A stretch of 32,081 bases of DNA from Lachnospiraceae bacterium (GTDB lineage: Bacteria; Bacillota; Clostridia; Lachnospirales; Lachnospiraceae), in contig JAGAJL010000041.1 in assembly GCA_017626095.1 (NCBI GenBank), forward strand, positions 1 to 32,081, in the 5' to 3' direction. The position numbers and the translations under genes are program-made. Under the pieces are notes generated by a model. It was not told the DNA's origin. It searched no databases and saw nothing but the letters and a program-made list of their open reading frames with translations. Of this stretch, positions 25,020 through 32,081 are shown in pieces; position 1 is the stretch's first letter; each line of letters begins with the position of its first letter.

Positions 25020-25244
25020 CGGATTTTTGTGCTCATTATATATCTTTGTTGCCTCGTACTTCGGTTTCTAGTCTTTCTAAGCGGCATGCTCACAAAATAT
25101 TATGAAATGACCGGTTTCAAAACTCAGACTTCGTCTTCAAACAGTTGAAACCGGTCATTATTTTTGTTCGCTTATGCCGCTAAGAAAGACACGAAACCTC
25201 GTAAAAGCCGGCAAACAAAGATATATAATGAGCACAAAAATCCG
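25020..25244 (-). repeat. Palindromic intergenic repeat, copy 2 (225 bp)
   Basis: This element fills the gap between the PucR gene and the alcohol dehydrogenase. Its outer 31 bases at each end are perfect inverse copies (starting CGGATTTTTGTGCTCATTAT). The pairing continues with interruptions through TTTCTAAGCGGCATG to GACCGGTTTCAA/TTGAAACCGGTC near the centre. The loop is about 25 bases. The right half is closely similar to copy 1 at 10916-10982. There is no open reading frame. It could form a very long hairpin in RNA or single-stranded DNA. The rest of this 439-base gap (24820-25258) holds the dehydrogenase leader and promoter. Confidence 0.9.
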
Positions 25245-25258
25245 AAAAGGGAATAATT

Positions 25259-26419
25259 TTATAAGATACTCTCAATACAAAAAGCTGCATAAAGCCTGGC
25301 TTTTCCTTCCCAGGATGTCAGATCCAGCCCCATGATTTCCTCAGCTTTCCGGATATAATTATTTACTGTATTCCGATGAATAAAGAATTTCTGGCTCACA
25401 TCTCCCTGATGCCCGTTACATTCAATATATGTTTTGATAAAATGATGATAATCCGTTCCGTTCTCTTTATCATATTCAATCAGTTTACCAAACGAATCCT
25501 TATAAAAATCAGAAAGCACCTCAGAATTTCCGATGTTGACCAAAAGCTTGTAAAGGCCCAATTCCTGATAACGGAGAATATGCTCCTGTCTCTTACATGC
25601 AACCTCACAAGCTGCATAGGCACGCATAAAGTTAATGTCCTGGTTTTCTAAACCTTTAACCGCATCTCCTACACCGATATAAACCTGCGAAAGTCTCTTT
25701 TGGGCAGATAGCTTTTTAAAAATATCGTCCAGATACTGCTCTAACTGTTCTTTTGAATAATCAATCAGAACTACAATTCTCTTTTCCTGATATCCAAAGG
25801 AAATGTATTGATCCTTGATTGCTTTTGCGGTGCGTTCCGAGAGATGTTTTAAACACCCGCATGCATTCACAAATTCTTCTGTTCCTTTTTCGATATCCAA
25901 TGAAAAACACAGAAATGTCATGACACAACTCGACATATATCCATAACGCTCCATCTGATGAATGAGCGTTTTCTTATCACCCACATTAAAAATCAGATCC
26001 TTGATAATGGAGGCTACCGAATCTTCTCTGACCGCATTGTCCATAATCCGCTGGCAATAATCTCTGGTGACATCAACAAGAGGTACTTCCCACGGAATGG
26101 TAAAAAGGGGAAACTGGTTTTCGTTGCAAAATGCAATGATGGAATCCGGAATTGTCTTAATAAACATTCCGGTATTTACAATCAGGGCACTGGCATGCAG
26201 CTTATATACCGTCTCCACAAAACAACGCAGTTTTTCCTCGTCATTTCCCAGAATGCATTCAGTAATGACGACCTCATTTCCATGCAGAAAGTGAGCTCCC
26301 TCATTGGTTTCAATGATATGTACCCATTGCACAAGATTATTCAGTCCATTTTCTCCTGCGAGCAATTTCATATTATATTGTACGGATGCCTTAAATAAAT
26401 TACCTACCGTCAATGCCAT
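25259..26419 (-). CDS. PucR family transcriptional regulator
   Basis: 386-residue regulator. Residues about 1-125 form the PucR sensor domain (LTVGNLFKASVQYNMKLLAG...VQWVHIIETNEGAHFLHGNE). A middle region of about 130-320 is GGDEF-like but without a cyclase motif. Residues about 335-384 form the C-terminal helix-turn-helix (DVSQKFFIHRNTVNNYIRKA). PucR proteins usually activate nitrogen, purine or amino acid catabolic genes near them in response to a metabolite. It is the last gene of the 5-oxoproline run and sits before the alcohol dehydrogenase module, so it may serve either or both. The start has only a weak site (AGGA about 12 bases upstream). Confidence 0.88.
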   Translation of the reverse strand: MALTVGNLFKASVQYNMKLLAGENGLNNLVQWVHIIETNEGAHFLHGNEVVITECILGNDEEKLRCFVETVYKLHASALIVNTGMFIKTIPDSIIAFCNENQFPLFTIPWEVPLVDVTRDYCQRIMDNAVREDSVASIIKDLIFNVGDKKTLIHQMERYGYMSSCVMTFLCFSLDIEKGTEEFVNACGCLKHLSERTAKAIKDQYISFGYQEKRIVVLIDYSKEQLEQYLDDIFKKLSAQKRLSQVYIGVGDAVKGLENQDINFMRAYAACEVACKRQEHILRYQELGLYKLLVNIGNSEVLSDFYKDSFGKLIEYDKENGTDYHHFIKTYIECNGHQGDVSQKFFIHRNTVNNYIRKAEEIMGLDLTSWEGKARLYAAFCIESIL

Positions 26420-26435
26420 ACTATCATCATCCTAT

Positions 26436-26564
26436 TCTGTCATCATTCTTCTTTTCCATCATCCAATTCTATCATCATTTAATTCTGTCATGATTCTGCT
26501 TTGTCAGCGTCCGTTTCTGTCACTAACTCCGTCATTATCCCACTTTGACAGTATCCGTTTCTGT
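26436..26564. repeat. Degenerate repeats around the aminotransferase stop codon
   Basis: CTTTGACAGTATCCGTTTCT at 26543-26562, coding for the end of the aminotransferase, recurs as CTTTGTCAGCGTCCGTTTCT at 26499-26518 (17 of 20 bases alike, period 44). Three degenerate copies of ATTCTGTCATCATTCT lie at about 26438, 26466 and 26482. Together they fill the gap before the PucR gene. Confidence 0.55.
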
Positions 26565-27395
26565 TGCCGTGCATATTTCTTCATACAACGCATCTCGAAG
26601 TTTAAACAGGGTTTCCCTGTCTTTTCCTCCCACCGGTTTTCCATCCAGTTCATCCACATACATACAGACGTGAGATGAGGATGTGACGATAATCTCATCT
26701 GCATTTCTTAAATCGTCCAGATAATACGGCGTTTCACTGACACCAATCCCCAGTTTCTTGCACATTCTAATCAGGTGCGCACGTGCAATACCGGGAAGAA
26801 TCATATCATCTGTGGGGGCTGTATAGAGGATACCATCTTTTAGAATATGACAGTTACAATGTGCACATTCCGTAATTCTTCCGTCATGGCGATACAAAAT
26901 CGTTTCATTGACGCCTGCTTTATATGCCTTCTCCGCATAAAGAACCGAAGGAAGCAGGTTCAATGTTTTACAGTTGCAATACAAAAATCTCTTGTCTTCA
27001 GCGGTTACACATTTAATCGGTTTCTGGCAGGGATCAATGGTTTCCGGCTTAATCATAACCCAGAGATTTCCGGGACCTTTATCATAAACATGATTACGAA
27101 TTCCGGTTCCTCTTGAACATGCCCAGTAAACAAAGTTATTTCCCGTATCCATCTTTTTTACCAGATCAGAAAGCAGTTCTTTTAATTCCTCTTTTGAGCA
27201 GGGAATTTCAATATCCATCAACTTTGCGGAATTAAAAAAACGATCGATATGTTCGTCAATCGCAAACAGATGATAGTTTCTGGAAGGTCCTGCGTCATAC
27301 ACGCCATCACCGAAAAAACACACTCTGTCATTGAACGGTATCATCATATCTTCCAACTCATCAATCTTTCCATTGTAATAACCTAATGTTTTCAT
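26535..27395 (-). CDS. D-amino-acid-transaminase-like class IV aminotransferase
   Basis: 286-residue fold-type IV PLP enzyme. It follows the D-amino acid transaminase of Bacillus closely: FGDGVYDAG near 28-36, DEHIDRFFNSAKLMDIEIP near 47-65, the carboxylate-trap motif RxH in RGTGIRNH (Arg100, His102), Schiff-base Lys143 in CKTLNLLPSVL, Glu176 in ITECAHCN, and a nucleotide cup in MILPGIARAHLI. The RxH motif favours D-amino acid substrates over branched-chain L-amino acids. The cysteine-rich stretch ECAHCNCH after Glu176 is unusual. AAAGGAGGAG precedes the start. It is in one run with D-glutamate-cyclase-like and 5-oxoprolinase genes, so D-glutamate with 2-oxoglutarate or D-alanine is the natural guess. 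Confidence 0.82.
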   Translation of the reverse strand: MKTLGYYNGKIDELEDMMIPFNDRVCFFGDGVYDAGPSRNYHLFAIDEHIDRFFNSAKLMDIEIPCSKEELKELLSDLVKKMDTGNNFVYWACSRGTGIRNHVYDKGPGNLWVMIKPETIDPCQKPIKCVTAEDKRFLYCNCKTLNLLPSVLYAEKAYKAGVNETILYRHDGRITECAHCNCHILKDGILYTAPTDDMILPGIARAHLIRMCKKLGIGVSETPYYLDDLRNADEIIVTSSSHVCMYVDELDGKPVGGKDRETLFKLRDALYEEICTATETDTVKVG

Positions 27396-27439
27396 AATAA
27401 TACTCCTCCTTTTTCTACTACAATATTTATGGTTAATAT

Positions 27440-27456
27440 ACCTAACAACCAGTTAG
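27440..27456. other. Small hairpin at the end of the DUF4392 gene
   Basis: CCTAAC, loop AACCA and GTTAGG form a 6-bp stem that includes the stop codon of the DUF4392 gene. There is no T-run. It may stabilise an RNA end. Confidence 0.4.
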
Positions 27457-28277
27457 GTTACTATCTCCTCTAATGCGTTAATGATTTCTTGTTCTATCTC
27501 CATACTCTTTCCATCGACGGAAACCACTCTTTCATGTGTCACACCGTCCACGCTTCCGATTTCCACCGTCTTTTTAATATATGTTTCAATCCATTCAAAA
27601 TGCGGCAACAGTTTTTGCCCGGACTGTTTGGAAAGAGCTGTTACAATTCCATAGGCACCCCAGTTGGAAACCGTTGCGATTACCAGAATGTCTGTGCTGA
27701 CTACACAGGGTTCTAACGAAAGCTTTCTGGTGATTGCTCCCGCTATTTTCCCCATTCCGATTTCATTTCCACCATCTCCGACACCGATGGTCGGGATCAT
27801 TCCCTGATATTTTACAAACATTTCATCAATCGGAGCTGTATAGGCATCGATGCTGACACCTCTCATATTTGCATATTTTGAAAACCTGTTCTTTCCACAC
27901 CGCTCAATGGATATCATACCCTTTGGCTCATACTCCTCAACAAGCTGTCTGAAGATATCTTCATCTGCAACATACGGAATATAGATTGTCTGAAGATTTT
28001 CCATTTCAAAAAAGCCCTTACAATGCAAATCGGTAACAATAATCGGTCGATATCCCAGCTTTTGCAGTGCTAAAGCCAAAACAACCGTCCCGGCAGGTCC
28101 GTCTGTTTCTGCATAACCTGCCACATAAAATCCAGTTGTCAGAAAAACATTGCCCTTTTCCCAGGAAAGAATTTCCAGGGCAGCTTTTTCACAGCAATCG
28201 CCAGACACATATCTTCTGATATCCGGCATGCCACGCTCCGAATAACGCAAAACCACGTCTTCAATTGAATTCTTCAT
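27453..28277 (-). CDS. DUF4392 protein, D-glutamate cyclase C-terminal-type domain
   Basis: 274-residue protein consisting of one DUF4392 (glutamate cyclase-like) domain. Visible motifs are TTGFYVAGYAETDGPAG (47-63) and PTIGVGDGGNEIGMGKI (162-178), both characteristic. In vertebrates this domain is fused after DUF1445 in mitochondrial D-glutamate cyclase, which turns D-glutamate into 5-oxo-D-proline and water. Here it is a separate gene, 22 bases after pxpA, with the DUF1445 gene just beyond pxpA. It probably provides the second half of the same enzyme or works on the same substrate. That inference rests on the fusion and gene order, not on a proven activity. Confidence 0.82.
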   Translation of the reverse strand: MKNSIEDVVLRYSERGMPDIRRYVSGDCCEKAALEILSWEKGNVFLTTGFYVAGYAETDGPAGTVVLALALQKLGYRPIIVTDLHCKGFFEMENLQTIYIPYVADEDIFRQLVEEYEPKGMISIERCGKNRFSKYANMRGVSIDAYTAPIDEMFVKYQGMIPTIGVGDGGNEIGMGKIAGAITRKLSLEPCVVSTDILVIATVSNWGAYGIVTALSKQSGQKLLPHFEWIETYIKKTVEIGSVDGVTHERVVSVDGKSMEIEQEIINALEEIVT

Positions 28278-28298
28278 AAGCGTCCCCTCTTTCTATTT

Positions 28299-29066
28299 CT
28301 ACTCAACGACTTTTCGAAGCGGAAGGATTTCAATCCCCTCTTTTGTCAGTTCCTCAAATAACATTTTTGCAAACAAAACAGCCTTTTTCCCATCTCCATG
28401 GAGGCATATAGAATCTGCCTGAATCGGGACTTCTGTTCCATCGATTGCCGTCACAAAACCTTTTTTTACCATTTGAATAGTCCGGCTGACCGCAATCTGC
28501 TCATCCTGTATTACGGCCCCATCTTTTGATCGCGGAACCAATGTTCCGTCTGCCTGATAAGCCCGGTCTGCAAATACTTCGTTTGCTGTTTTCAATCCTG
28601 TCTTTTTTGCCATATCAATCAAAAGACTTCCGGATAATCCCAATAAAATTAAATCAGGATCCACTTCATAGACAGCCTCTGCAATTGCACATGCCAGCTT
28701 TTCATCCTTTGCTGCCATATTGTACATAGCTCCGTGCGGCTTTACATGCTGCATTTTTATATGATTTGCTTTGCAGAATGCCTGCAAGGCACCAACCTGA
28801 TACTGAACCATTGCTTTTAATTCTTTTGCACTGACTGCCATGTTTCTGCGGCCAAAGCCAACCAGATCCGGATATCCGGGGTGTGCACCGATAGCCGTAT
28901 GATTTTCCACACCAAGTCTTACAGTCTGTGCCATTACCAAAGGATCCGAAGCATGAAATCCACAGGCAACATTTGCAGAAGAAATATAGGGTATGACTTC
29001 TTCATCCATTCCACATGTATAATTTCCAAAGCTTTCTCCCAAATCTGCATTTAAATCAACTTTCAT
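28299..29066 (-). CDS. pxpA: 5-oxoprolinase subunit PxpA (LamB/YcsF family)
   Basis: 255-residue PxpA. The hallmark MKVDLNADLGESFGNYTCGM is at the N-terminus, with SSANVACGFHASDP at about 31-44, then GAHPGYPDLVGFGRR and HVKPHGAMYN. PxpA with PxpB and PxpC forms an ATP-dependent enzyme that opens 5-oxo-L-proline to L-glutamate. Start at ATG 29066, because GGAAGG is about 11 bases before it and only 2 bases before the alternative ATG at 29075. In the kip operon of Bacillus subtilis the same genes (ycsF, ycsI, kipI, kipA) sit together. Confidence 0.92.
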   Translation of the reverse strand: MKVDLNADLGESFGNYTCGMDEEVIPYISSANVACGFHASDPLVMAQTVRLGVENHTAIGAHPGYPDLVGFGRRNMAVSAKELKAMVQYQVGALQAFCKANHIKMQHVKPHGAMYNMAAKDEKLACAIAEAVYEVDPDLILLGLSGSLLIDMAKKTGLKTANEVFADRAYQADGTLVPRSKDGAVIQDEQIAVSRTIQMVKKGFVTAIDGTEVPIQADSICLHGDGKKAVLFAKMLFEELTKEGIEILPLRKVVE

Positions 29067-29195
29067 ATTCACCATAACCTTCCTATTATTACAAAAATAT
29101 ATTTTTTATCCATGTCTCAAATACGATATATAAAATTTGCATACATTTCATAATCACTATGCAAATAAATCAAATTTCCACAAAAGACTCAATAT

Positions 29196-29238
29196 GATGT
29201 TGGGGCACAAAGCCATACTTTTTGCCCCTGATATCATC
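29196..29238 (+). repeat. Hairpin repeat family R, copy 3 (short form)
   Basis: 43 bases: GATGTTGGGGCACAAAG, a spacer, TTTTTGCCCC and TGATATCATC. It keeps only the two ends of the longer copies and forms a single stem GGGGCA/TGCCCC. Its right end overlaps the stop codon of the DUF1445 gene. Confidence 0.75.
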
Positions 29239-30073
29239 AATATTTCAAATTAATATTTTTGACATCTGTCACGAGCATATGCCCCGGCGCATGTGTAATA
29301 CAAAAACGCGGTTTTGATGCCATGACAACAGCCTGTGGCGTAACACCGCAGGGCCAGAAAACCGGCACTTCTCCTTCTTTCATCGTAACGGCATCTCCAA
29401 AGTCCGGCTTGGAAAGATCTTTTATTCCGATTGCGGCAGGCTCTCCAATATGAACCGGAGCACCATGCACTTTCGGCATTGCTCCCGTTACCATGACAGC
29501 TTTTGTTACCAGCTCATAAGGAATGGGGCGCATGCTGACCACCATATTTCCATGAAATACACCGGCACTTTTACAGGGGATATTGGTTTTGTACATCGGC
29601 ACATTACAGTTTTCTTCAATTTGTCTGACCGGAATATCCGCTTTTAACAATTCTCCTTCAAAAGAAAAACTGCAGCCGATTAAAAAGCTTACCAGATCAT
29701 CTCTCCAAAAGTCTGAAACATCCGTATACATTCCCGTCAGTTCTCCGTTTTCATAGATACAGTACTGTGGTATCTCCTTGGCGATATCCGCATGATCTGC
29801 TATCTCATGCAAATATCGGTCACCCGCATTCGTAACCTCTAAAATCGGACAGGCTTTCGGATTTTTGGTAGCAAATAACAAAAAATCAAATGCAAGATCT
29901 TTGGGTAACACGACCAGATTTGCCTGCGCATAATCACCACACATTCCACTGGTTTCTCCGGTTATTTTTCCCTCACTGATTAATGCCCGTACCTCTTTGG
30001 GCGTGCTTTCTGCATAGTCAGCCGCACACTTTCCTTCCGGATATCGGTCTTCTATCTTTTTATACAAGCTCAT
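29237..30073 (-). CDS. DUF1445 protein (YcsI / D-glutamate cyclase N-terminal-type)
   Basis: 278-residue DUF1445 protein, also annotated as putative hydro-lyase. Hallmarks are SGMCGDYAQANLVVLPKDLA (42-61), ACPILEVTNAGD (74-85) and the closing THAPGHMLVTDVKN. Start at ATG 30073 with GAGG 8 bases upstream. An in-frame extension of 30 residues encoded by tandem repeats (KRFIYEKRFIYR...) has no ribosome site and is not counted. In vertebrate D-glutamate cyclase this domain is fused in front of DUF4392. In B. subtilis ycsI belongs to the kip operon with the PxpABC genes. It lies between pxpC and pxpA. Confidence 0.88.
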   Translation of the reverse strand: MSLYKKIEDRYPEGKCAADYAESTPKEVRALISEGKITGETSGMCGDYAQANLVVLPKDLAFDFLLFATKNPKACPILEVTNAGDRYLHEIADHADIAKEIPQYCIYENGELTGMYTDVSDFWRDDLVSFLIGCSFSFEGELLKADIPVRQIEENCNVPMYKTNIPCKSAGVFHGNMVVSMRPIPYELVTKAVMVTGAMPKVHGAPVHIGEPAAIGIKDLSKPDFGDAVTMKEGEVPVFWPCGVTPQAVVMASKPRFCITHAPGHMLVTDVKNINLKY

Positions 30074-30117
30074 AATTTCTGCCTCTTTTCTACATAAATT
30101 CATTTCATATATAAAAA

Positions 30118-30186
30118 CATTCCTATAAATAAAACGTTTTTCATAAATAAACCGCTTTTCCATAAATAAAACGCATTTCCATAAGG
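30118..30186. repeat. 18-19-bp tandem repeat upstream of the DUF1445 gene
   Basis: Three copies plus a partial one of a unit containing CATAAATAAAACGCTTTTC (ATAAATAAA starts at 30125, 30143 and 30162). They lie in the 155-base gap after pxpC and could be a protein-binding array, or simple expansion. Confidence 0.7.
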
Positions 30187-30187
30187 T

Positions 30188-30266
30188 AATGTTGATAAAT
30201 ATCTTAGCCCCATGATATCAACAGATTGCTACGCACCATGTGTTGTCGTAATTTTGGTATCAAAAT
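30188..30266 (+). repeat. Hairpin repeat family R, copy 4, entering the end of pxpC
   Basis: 79 bases alike to the left half of copy 2: ATGTTGATAAATATCTTAGC, CCCATGATATCAAC, then AGATTGCTACGCAC and TGGTATCAAAATG. The first hairpin is degenerate. The right third lies inside the pxpC reading frame and supplies its last 12 or so codons and stop (complement of 30229-30266). Confidence 0.75.
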
Positions 30267-31173
30267 GAAAAAACCGCTTTTTCTGTATTTTTTCTATCTC
30301 TACCTTTTGAAAAACCACATGGTCTCCCGGCCTTGCCTGTGCAAGCTTTGGCAAATCTTCTTTTATAACGGTTGCAATCTTAGCATATCCGCCCGTCGTC
30401 TGGTGATCGGCCATCATAACAATCGGAAGTCCGGCCGAAGTAACCTGAATCGAGCCAAACACAATTCCATCCGAAACAATATCTGTTTTTCCTTTTCCTT
30501 CTATCTTAGGTCCTTCCATGCGAATTCCCATGCGGTCACTCTCAATAGAAACTGTATAGTCTGCACTCAGAAAAGTCTTGATTCCTTCTTCTGTAAAACA
30601 ATCTTCCTGCGGACCCAAAACAACCCGGATATTCTTTTTTCCTTCGAAATCCGACTGTTTCATCTGTTTTTTCAACATTTTCTTTATTTCTTTTTCCGAA
30701 AACTTTTTGGTCCGAATCTCCAGTTGATCGCCATTTTGAAGTTTTCTTCCTCCAAATCCACCTATTTTACATTTCAGATTGGTGGATTTACTGTTCATGA
30801 TAACCGGCACCTGCATTTCTCCCGCAATTGCAAGATAGGCACGGACACCGGTCTTTGCCATTCCAAATTTCAGCCGCTGTCCTTTTTGAACCAAATAAGC
30901 CTGCCCACGCTCAATCGGAACTTCATCCAGTTTTGCCTGCATATCCGCTCCGGTATAAGCAACCATTACATCTTCATCAAATCGAATTTCCGCTCCCATA
31001 AGCGTCATTTCCAACACGGCCTCATTCTTATCATTCCCAACCAATTGATTTGCCTGTGTATAAGACCGATAATCCATAACACCGGATTGACCAATCCCAT
31101 ATTCCATAAATCCAAATCTTCCCGCATCCTGAATGGTTGTCAAAGGTCCTGCCTGCAAAATCGTCATGATCAT
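30229..31173 (-). CDS. pxpC: 5-oxoprolinase subunit PxpC (KipA family)
   Basis: 314-residue PxpC, of the biotin-dependent carboxyltransferase-like KipA type. Hallmarks are ILQAGPLTTIQDAGRFGFME then GIGQSGVMDYRSYTQAN at the N-terminus, and DGIVFGSIQVTSAGLPIVMM with DHQTTGGYAKIATV near the end. Start 31173 has GAGG 7 bases upstream. It pairs with PxpB 25 bases upstream. The last residues (FDTKITTTHGA) are encoded by an R-family repeat, so the native C-terminus was probably replaced or extended; the family core is complete, so activity should be retained. Confidence 0.92.
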   Translation of the reverse strand: MIMTILQAGPLTTIQDAGRFGFMEYGIGQSGVMDYRSYTQANQLVGNDKNEAVLEMTLMGAEIRFDEDVMVAYTGADMQAKLDEVPIERGQAYLVQKGQRLKFGMAKTGVRAYLAIAGEMQVPVIMNSKSTNLKCKIGGFGGRKLQNGDQLEIRTKKFSEKEIKKMLKKQMKQSDFEGKKNIRVVLGPQEDCFTEEGIKTFLSADYTVSIESDRMGIRMEGPKIEGKGKTDIVSDGIVFGSIQVTSAGLPIVMMADHQTTGGYAKIATVIKEDLPKLAQARPGDHVVFQKVEIEKIQKKRFFHFDTKITTTHGA

Positions 31174-31198
31174 ATCATCACCTCATCTTTGTCGGATT

Positions 31199-31915
31199 CT
31201 ACACGAATTCGGCTTTATAACTGCCTCTCTCCACATCCCTGCGGATACTCTGATATTCCTGCACAGTCACAGGTTCAAATCGAATATATTCCCCTGCTTC
31301 ACATAATACCGGTGGATTGTTCACAGGATTGTAAAAATTAAGAGGCGTGCTTCCGATCAACCGCCATCCACCCGGAGATTCCATCGGATAAACTCCTGTC
31401 TGATTACCGCCAATTCCAACAGATCTTTCCGGTATTTTGGTTCTCGGAACATCCAGCCTTGGCATATGGATGCGCTCATCCAGACCTCCTAAATAAACAA
31501 ACCCCGGCAAAAAACCCAGCATATAAATTTTGTAATCCACACTTTTATGAATATTTATAATCTCCGTCTCACTCATTCCAAGCTGATCTGCCATGTCGGA
31601 TAAATCCGGACCATATTCTCCTCCATAGAGGCAGGGAACAATCCTGATTTTTTTACTTCCTGTTTCCTGAACTGTGCTGTCTCTATGAAAACCGCTTATT
31701 TTTTTTGATAATTTTTTATAAGAAATCCGTGACGAATCATAAAACACCAATAAACTCCGATAAGTAGGTAAAATCTCCACCACACCACGAAGGGATGCAC
31801 TCTTTATCTGCCGGGTCAAAGCCTGTACGTCGTCATTTATTTTTTCATCGATTTTATTTCCAAACTCACAAAGAATTGCCTGATCTCCTACAGGACACAT
31901 ACGAAATCCTGACAT
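31199..31915 (-). CDS. pxpB: 5-oxoprolinase subunit PxpB (KipI family)
   Basis: 238-residue PxpB of the KipI / allophanate-hydrolase-subunit-1 type. Hallmarks are CPVGDQAILCEFG near the start, IVPCLYGGEYGPDL (92-105), YMLGFLPGFVYLGGLDE (131-147), PRTKIPERSVGIGG (157-170) and YPMESPGGWRLIGSTP. With PxpA and PxpC it makes ATP-dependent 5-oxoprolinase. In B. subtilis its counterpart also inhibits the sporulation kinase KinA; nothing here shows such a role. GAGGTG lies just before the ATG. It is the first gene of the run visible in this window. Confidence 0.92.
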   Translation of the reverse strand: MSGFRMCPVGDQAILCEFGNKIDEKINDDVQALTRQIKSASLRGVVEILPTYRSLLVFYDSSRISYKKLSKKISGFHRDSTVQETGSKKIRIVPCLYGGEYGPDLSDMADQLGMSETEIINIHKSVDYKIYMLGFLPGFVYLGGLDERIHMPRLDVPRTKIPERSVGIGGNQTGVYPMESPGGWRLIGSTPLNFYNPVNNPPVLCEAGEYIRFEPVTVQEYQSIRRDVERGSYKAEFV

Positions 31916-32081
31916 ATAATCACCTCTTTAATAACAAAAGATAGCCATGAGCAAAACTCCGCCTATTCAGTATTTATGCGGGTTTGCGAGGCATGGCATA
32001 CCTCTTTATCACTCAAAATTTATAGTAACAATCAGCTCCAAATGGTATAATTAAGTTGTCAAAATCAATTTCCCAGAAAGG
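31916..32081. other. Upstream region of the 5-oxoproline operon
   Basis: AT-rich DNA upstream of pxpB. The minus strand carries TTGACA near 32063 and TATAAA near 32025, but the spacing (about 32 bases) does not fit one promoter. No clear operator or RNA motif was recognised, and the operon may start beyond the window. Confidence 0.3.

Noticed and set aside
30074-30163. 30-residue N-terminal extension of the DUF1445 protein
   Set aside because: It is translated tandem repeat DNA without a ribosome site; family proteins begin near the ATG at 30073.
30226-31341. 371-codon open frame on the plus strand opposite pxpC and pxpB
   Set aside because: It is the shadow of two well-conserved genes, has no ribosome site, and is rich in Phe, His, Ser, Ile and Asn as expected of antisense to AT-rich code.

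Overview
The window looks like a low-GC Firmicutes chromosome, most likely a motile gut Clostridia of the Lachnospiraceae (Roseburia/Agathobacter-like). The evidence is the AT-rich intergenic DNA, strong AGGAGG-type ribosome binding sites, a flgM-flgN-flgK flagellar block behind a SigD/FliA-type promoter, and the style of the signalling and GNAT proteins. The genus is inferred from protein style, not from a marker gene. No rRNA, tRNA, CRISPR array or intact transposase was seen.

Layout. (1) 1-736: remnant of an Rpn-type PD-(D/E)XK nuclease/transposase gene. (2) 807-5396, minus strand: flgM, flgN and two tandem flgK paralogues behind a sigma-28 promoter, ending at a hairpin terminator. (3) 5498-13918: accessory genes, namely a lipoprotein amidase, a membrane protein of unknown function, an alpha/beta-hydrolase esterase, a DUF2156-GNAT fusion, an LtaS-like sulfatase and an SDR oxidoreductase. 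(4) 13954-16202: a scar with a second Rpn remnant, a broken EamA transporter and a PAS-GAF-GGDEF protein. (5) 16581-24964, minus strand: an iron-type alcohol dehydrogenase, a cytidylate-kinase-like protein, a complete branched-chain-amino-acid-type (HAAT) ABC transporter (livJHMGF order) and a class III aminotransferase. (6) 25259-31915, minus strand: pxpB, pxpC, a DUF1445 protein, pxpA, a DUF4392 protein, a D-amino-acid-transaminase-like protein and a PucR-family regulator.

The metabolic half is the most interesting part. PxpABC hydrolyses 5-oxoproline to glutamate using ATP. DUF1445 and DUF4392 are the two domains fused in the vertebrate mitochondrial D-glutamate cyclase (DGLUCY), and here they are separate genes on either side of pxpA. 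With a D-amino-acid transaminase in the same run, the block reads as a 5-oxoproline / D-glutamate module. The PucR protein is the likely local regulator. The adjacent transporter, class III aminotransferase and Fe-ADH look like a second module that imports an amino compound, transaminates it and reduces the aldehyde. A taurine-type (or other omega-amino acid) nitrogen-scavenging route is possible but unproven.

The intergenic DNA is rich in structure. A palindromic repeat (up to 225 bp) is present in two copies. A smaller hairpin repeat is present in four copies, three of them touching or lying within a few bases of a stop codon. Short tandem duplications of gene 3' ends, including the stop codon, occur at four genes. 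A terminator-like hairpin sits in the leader of the alcohol dehydrogenase.
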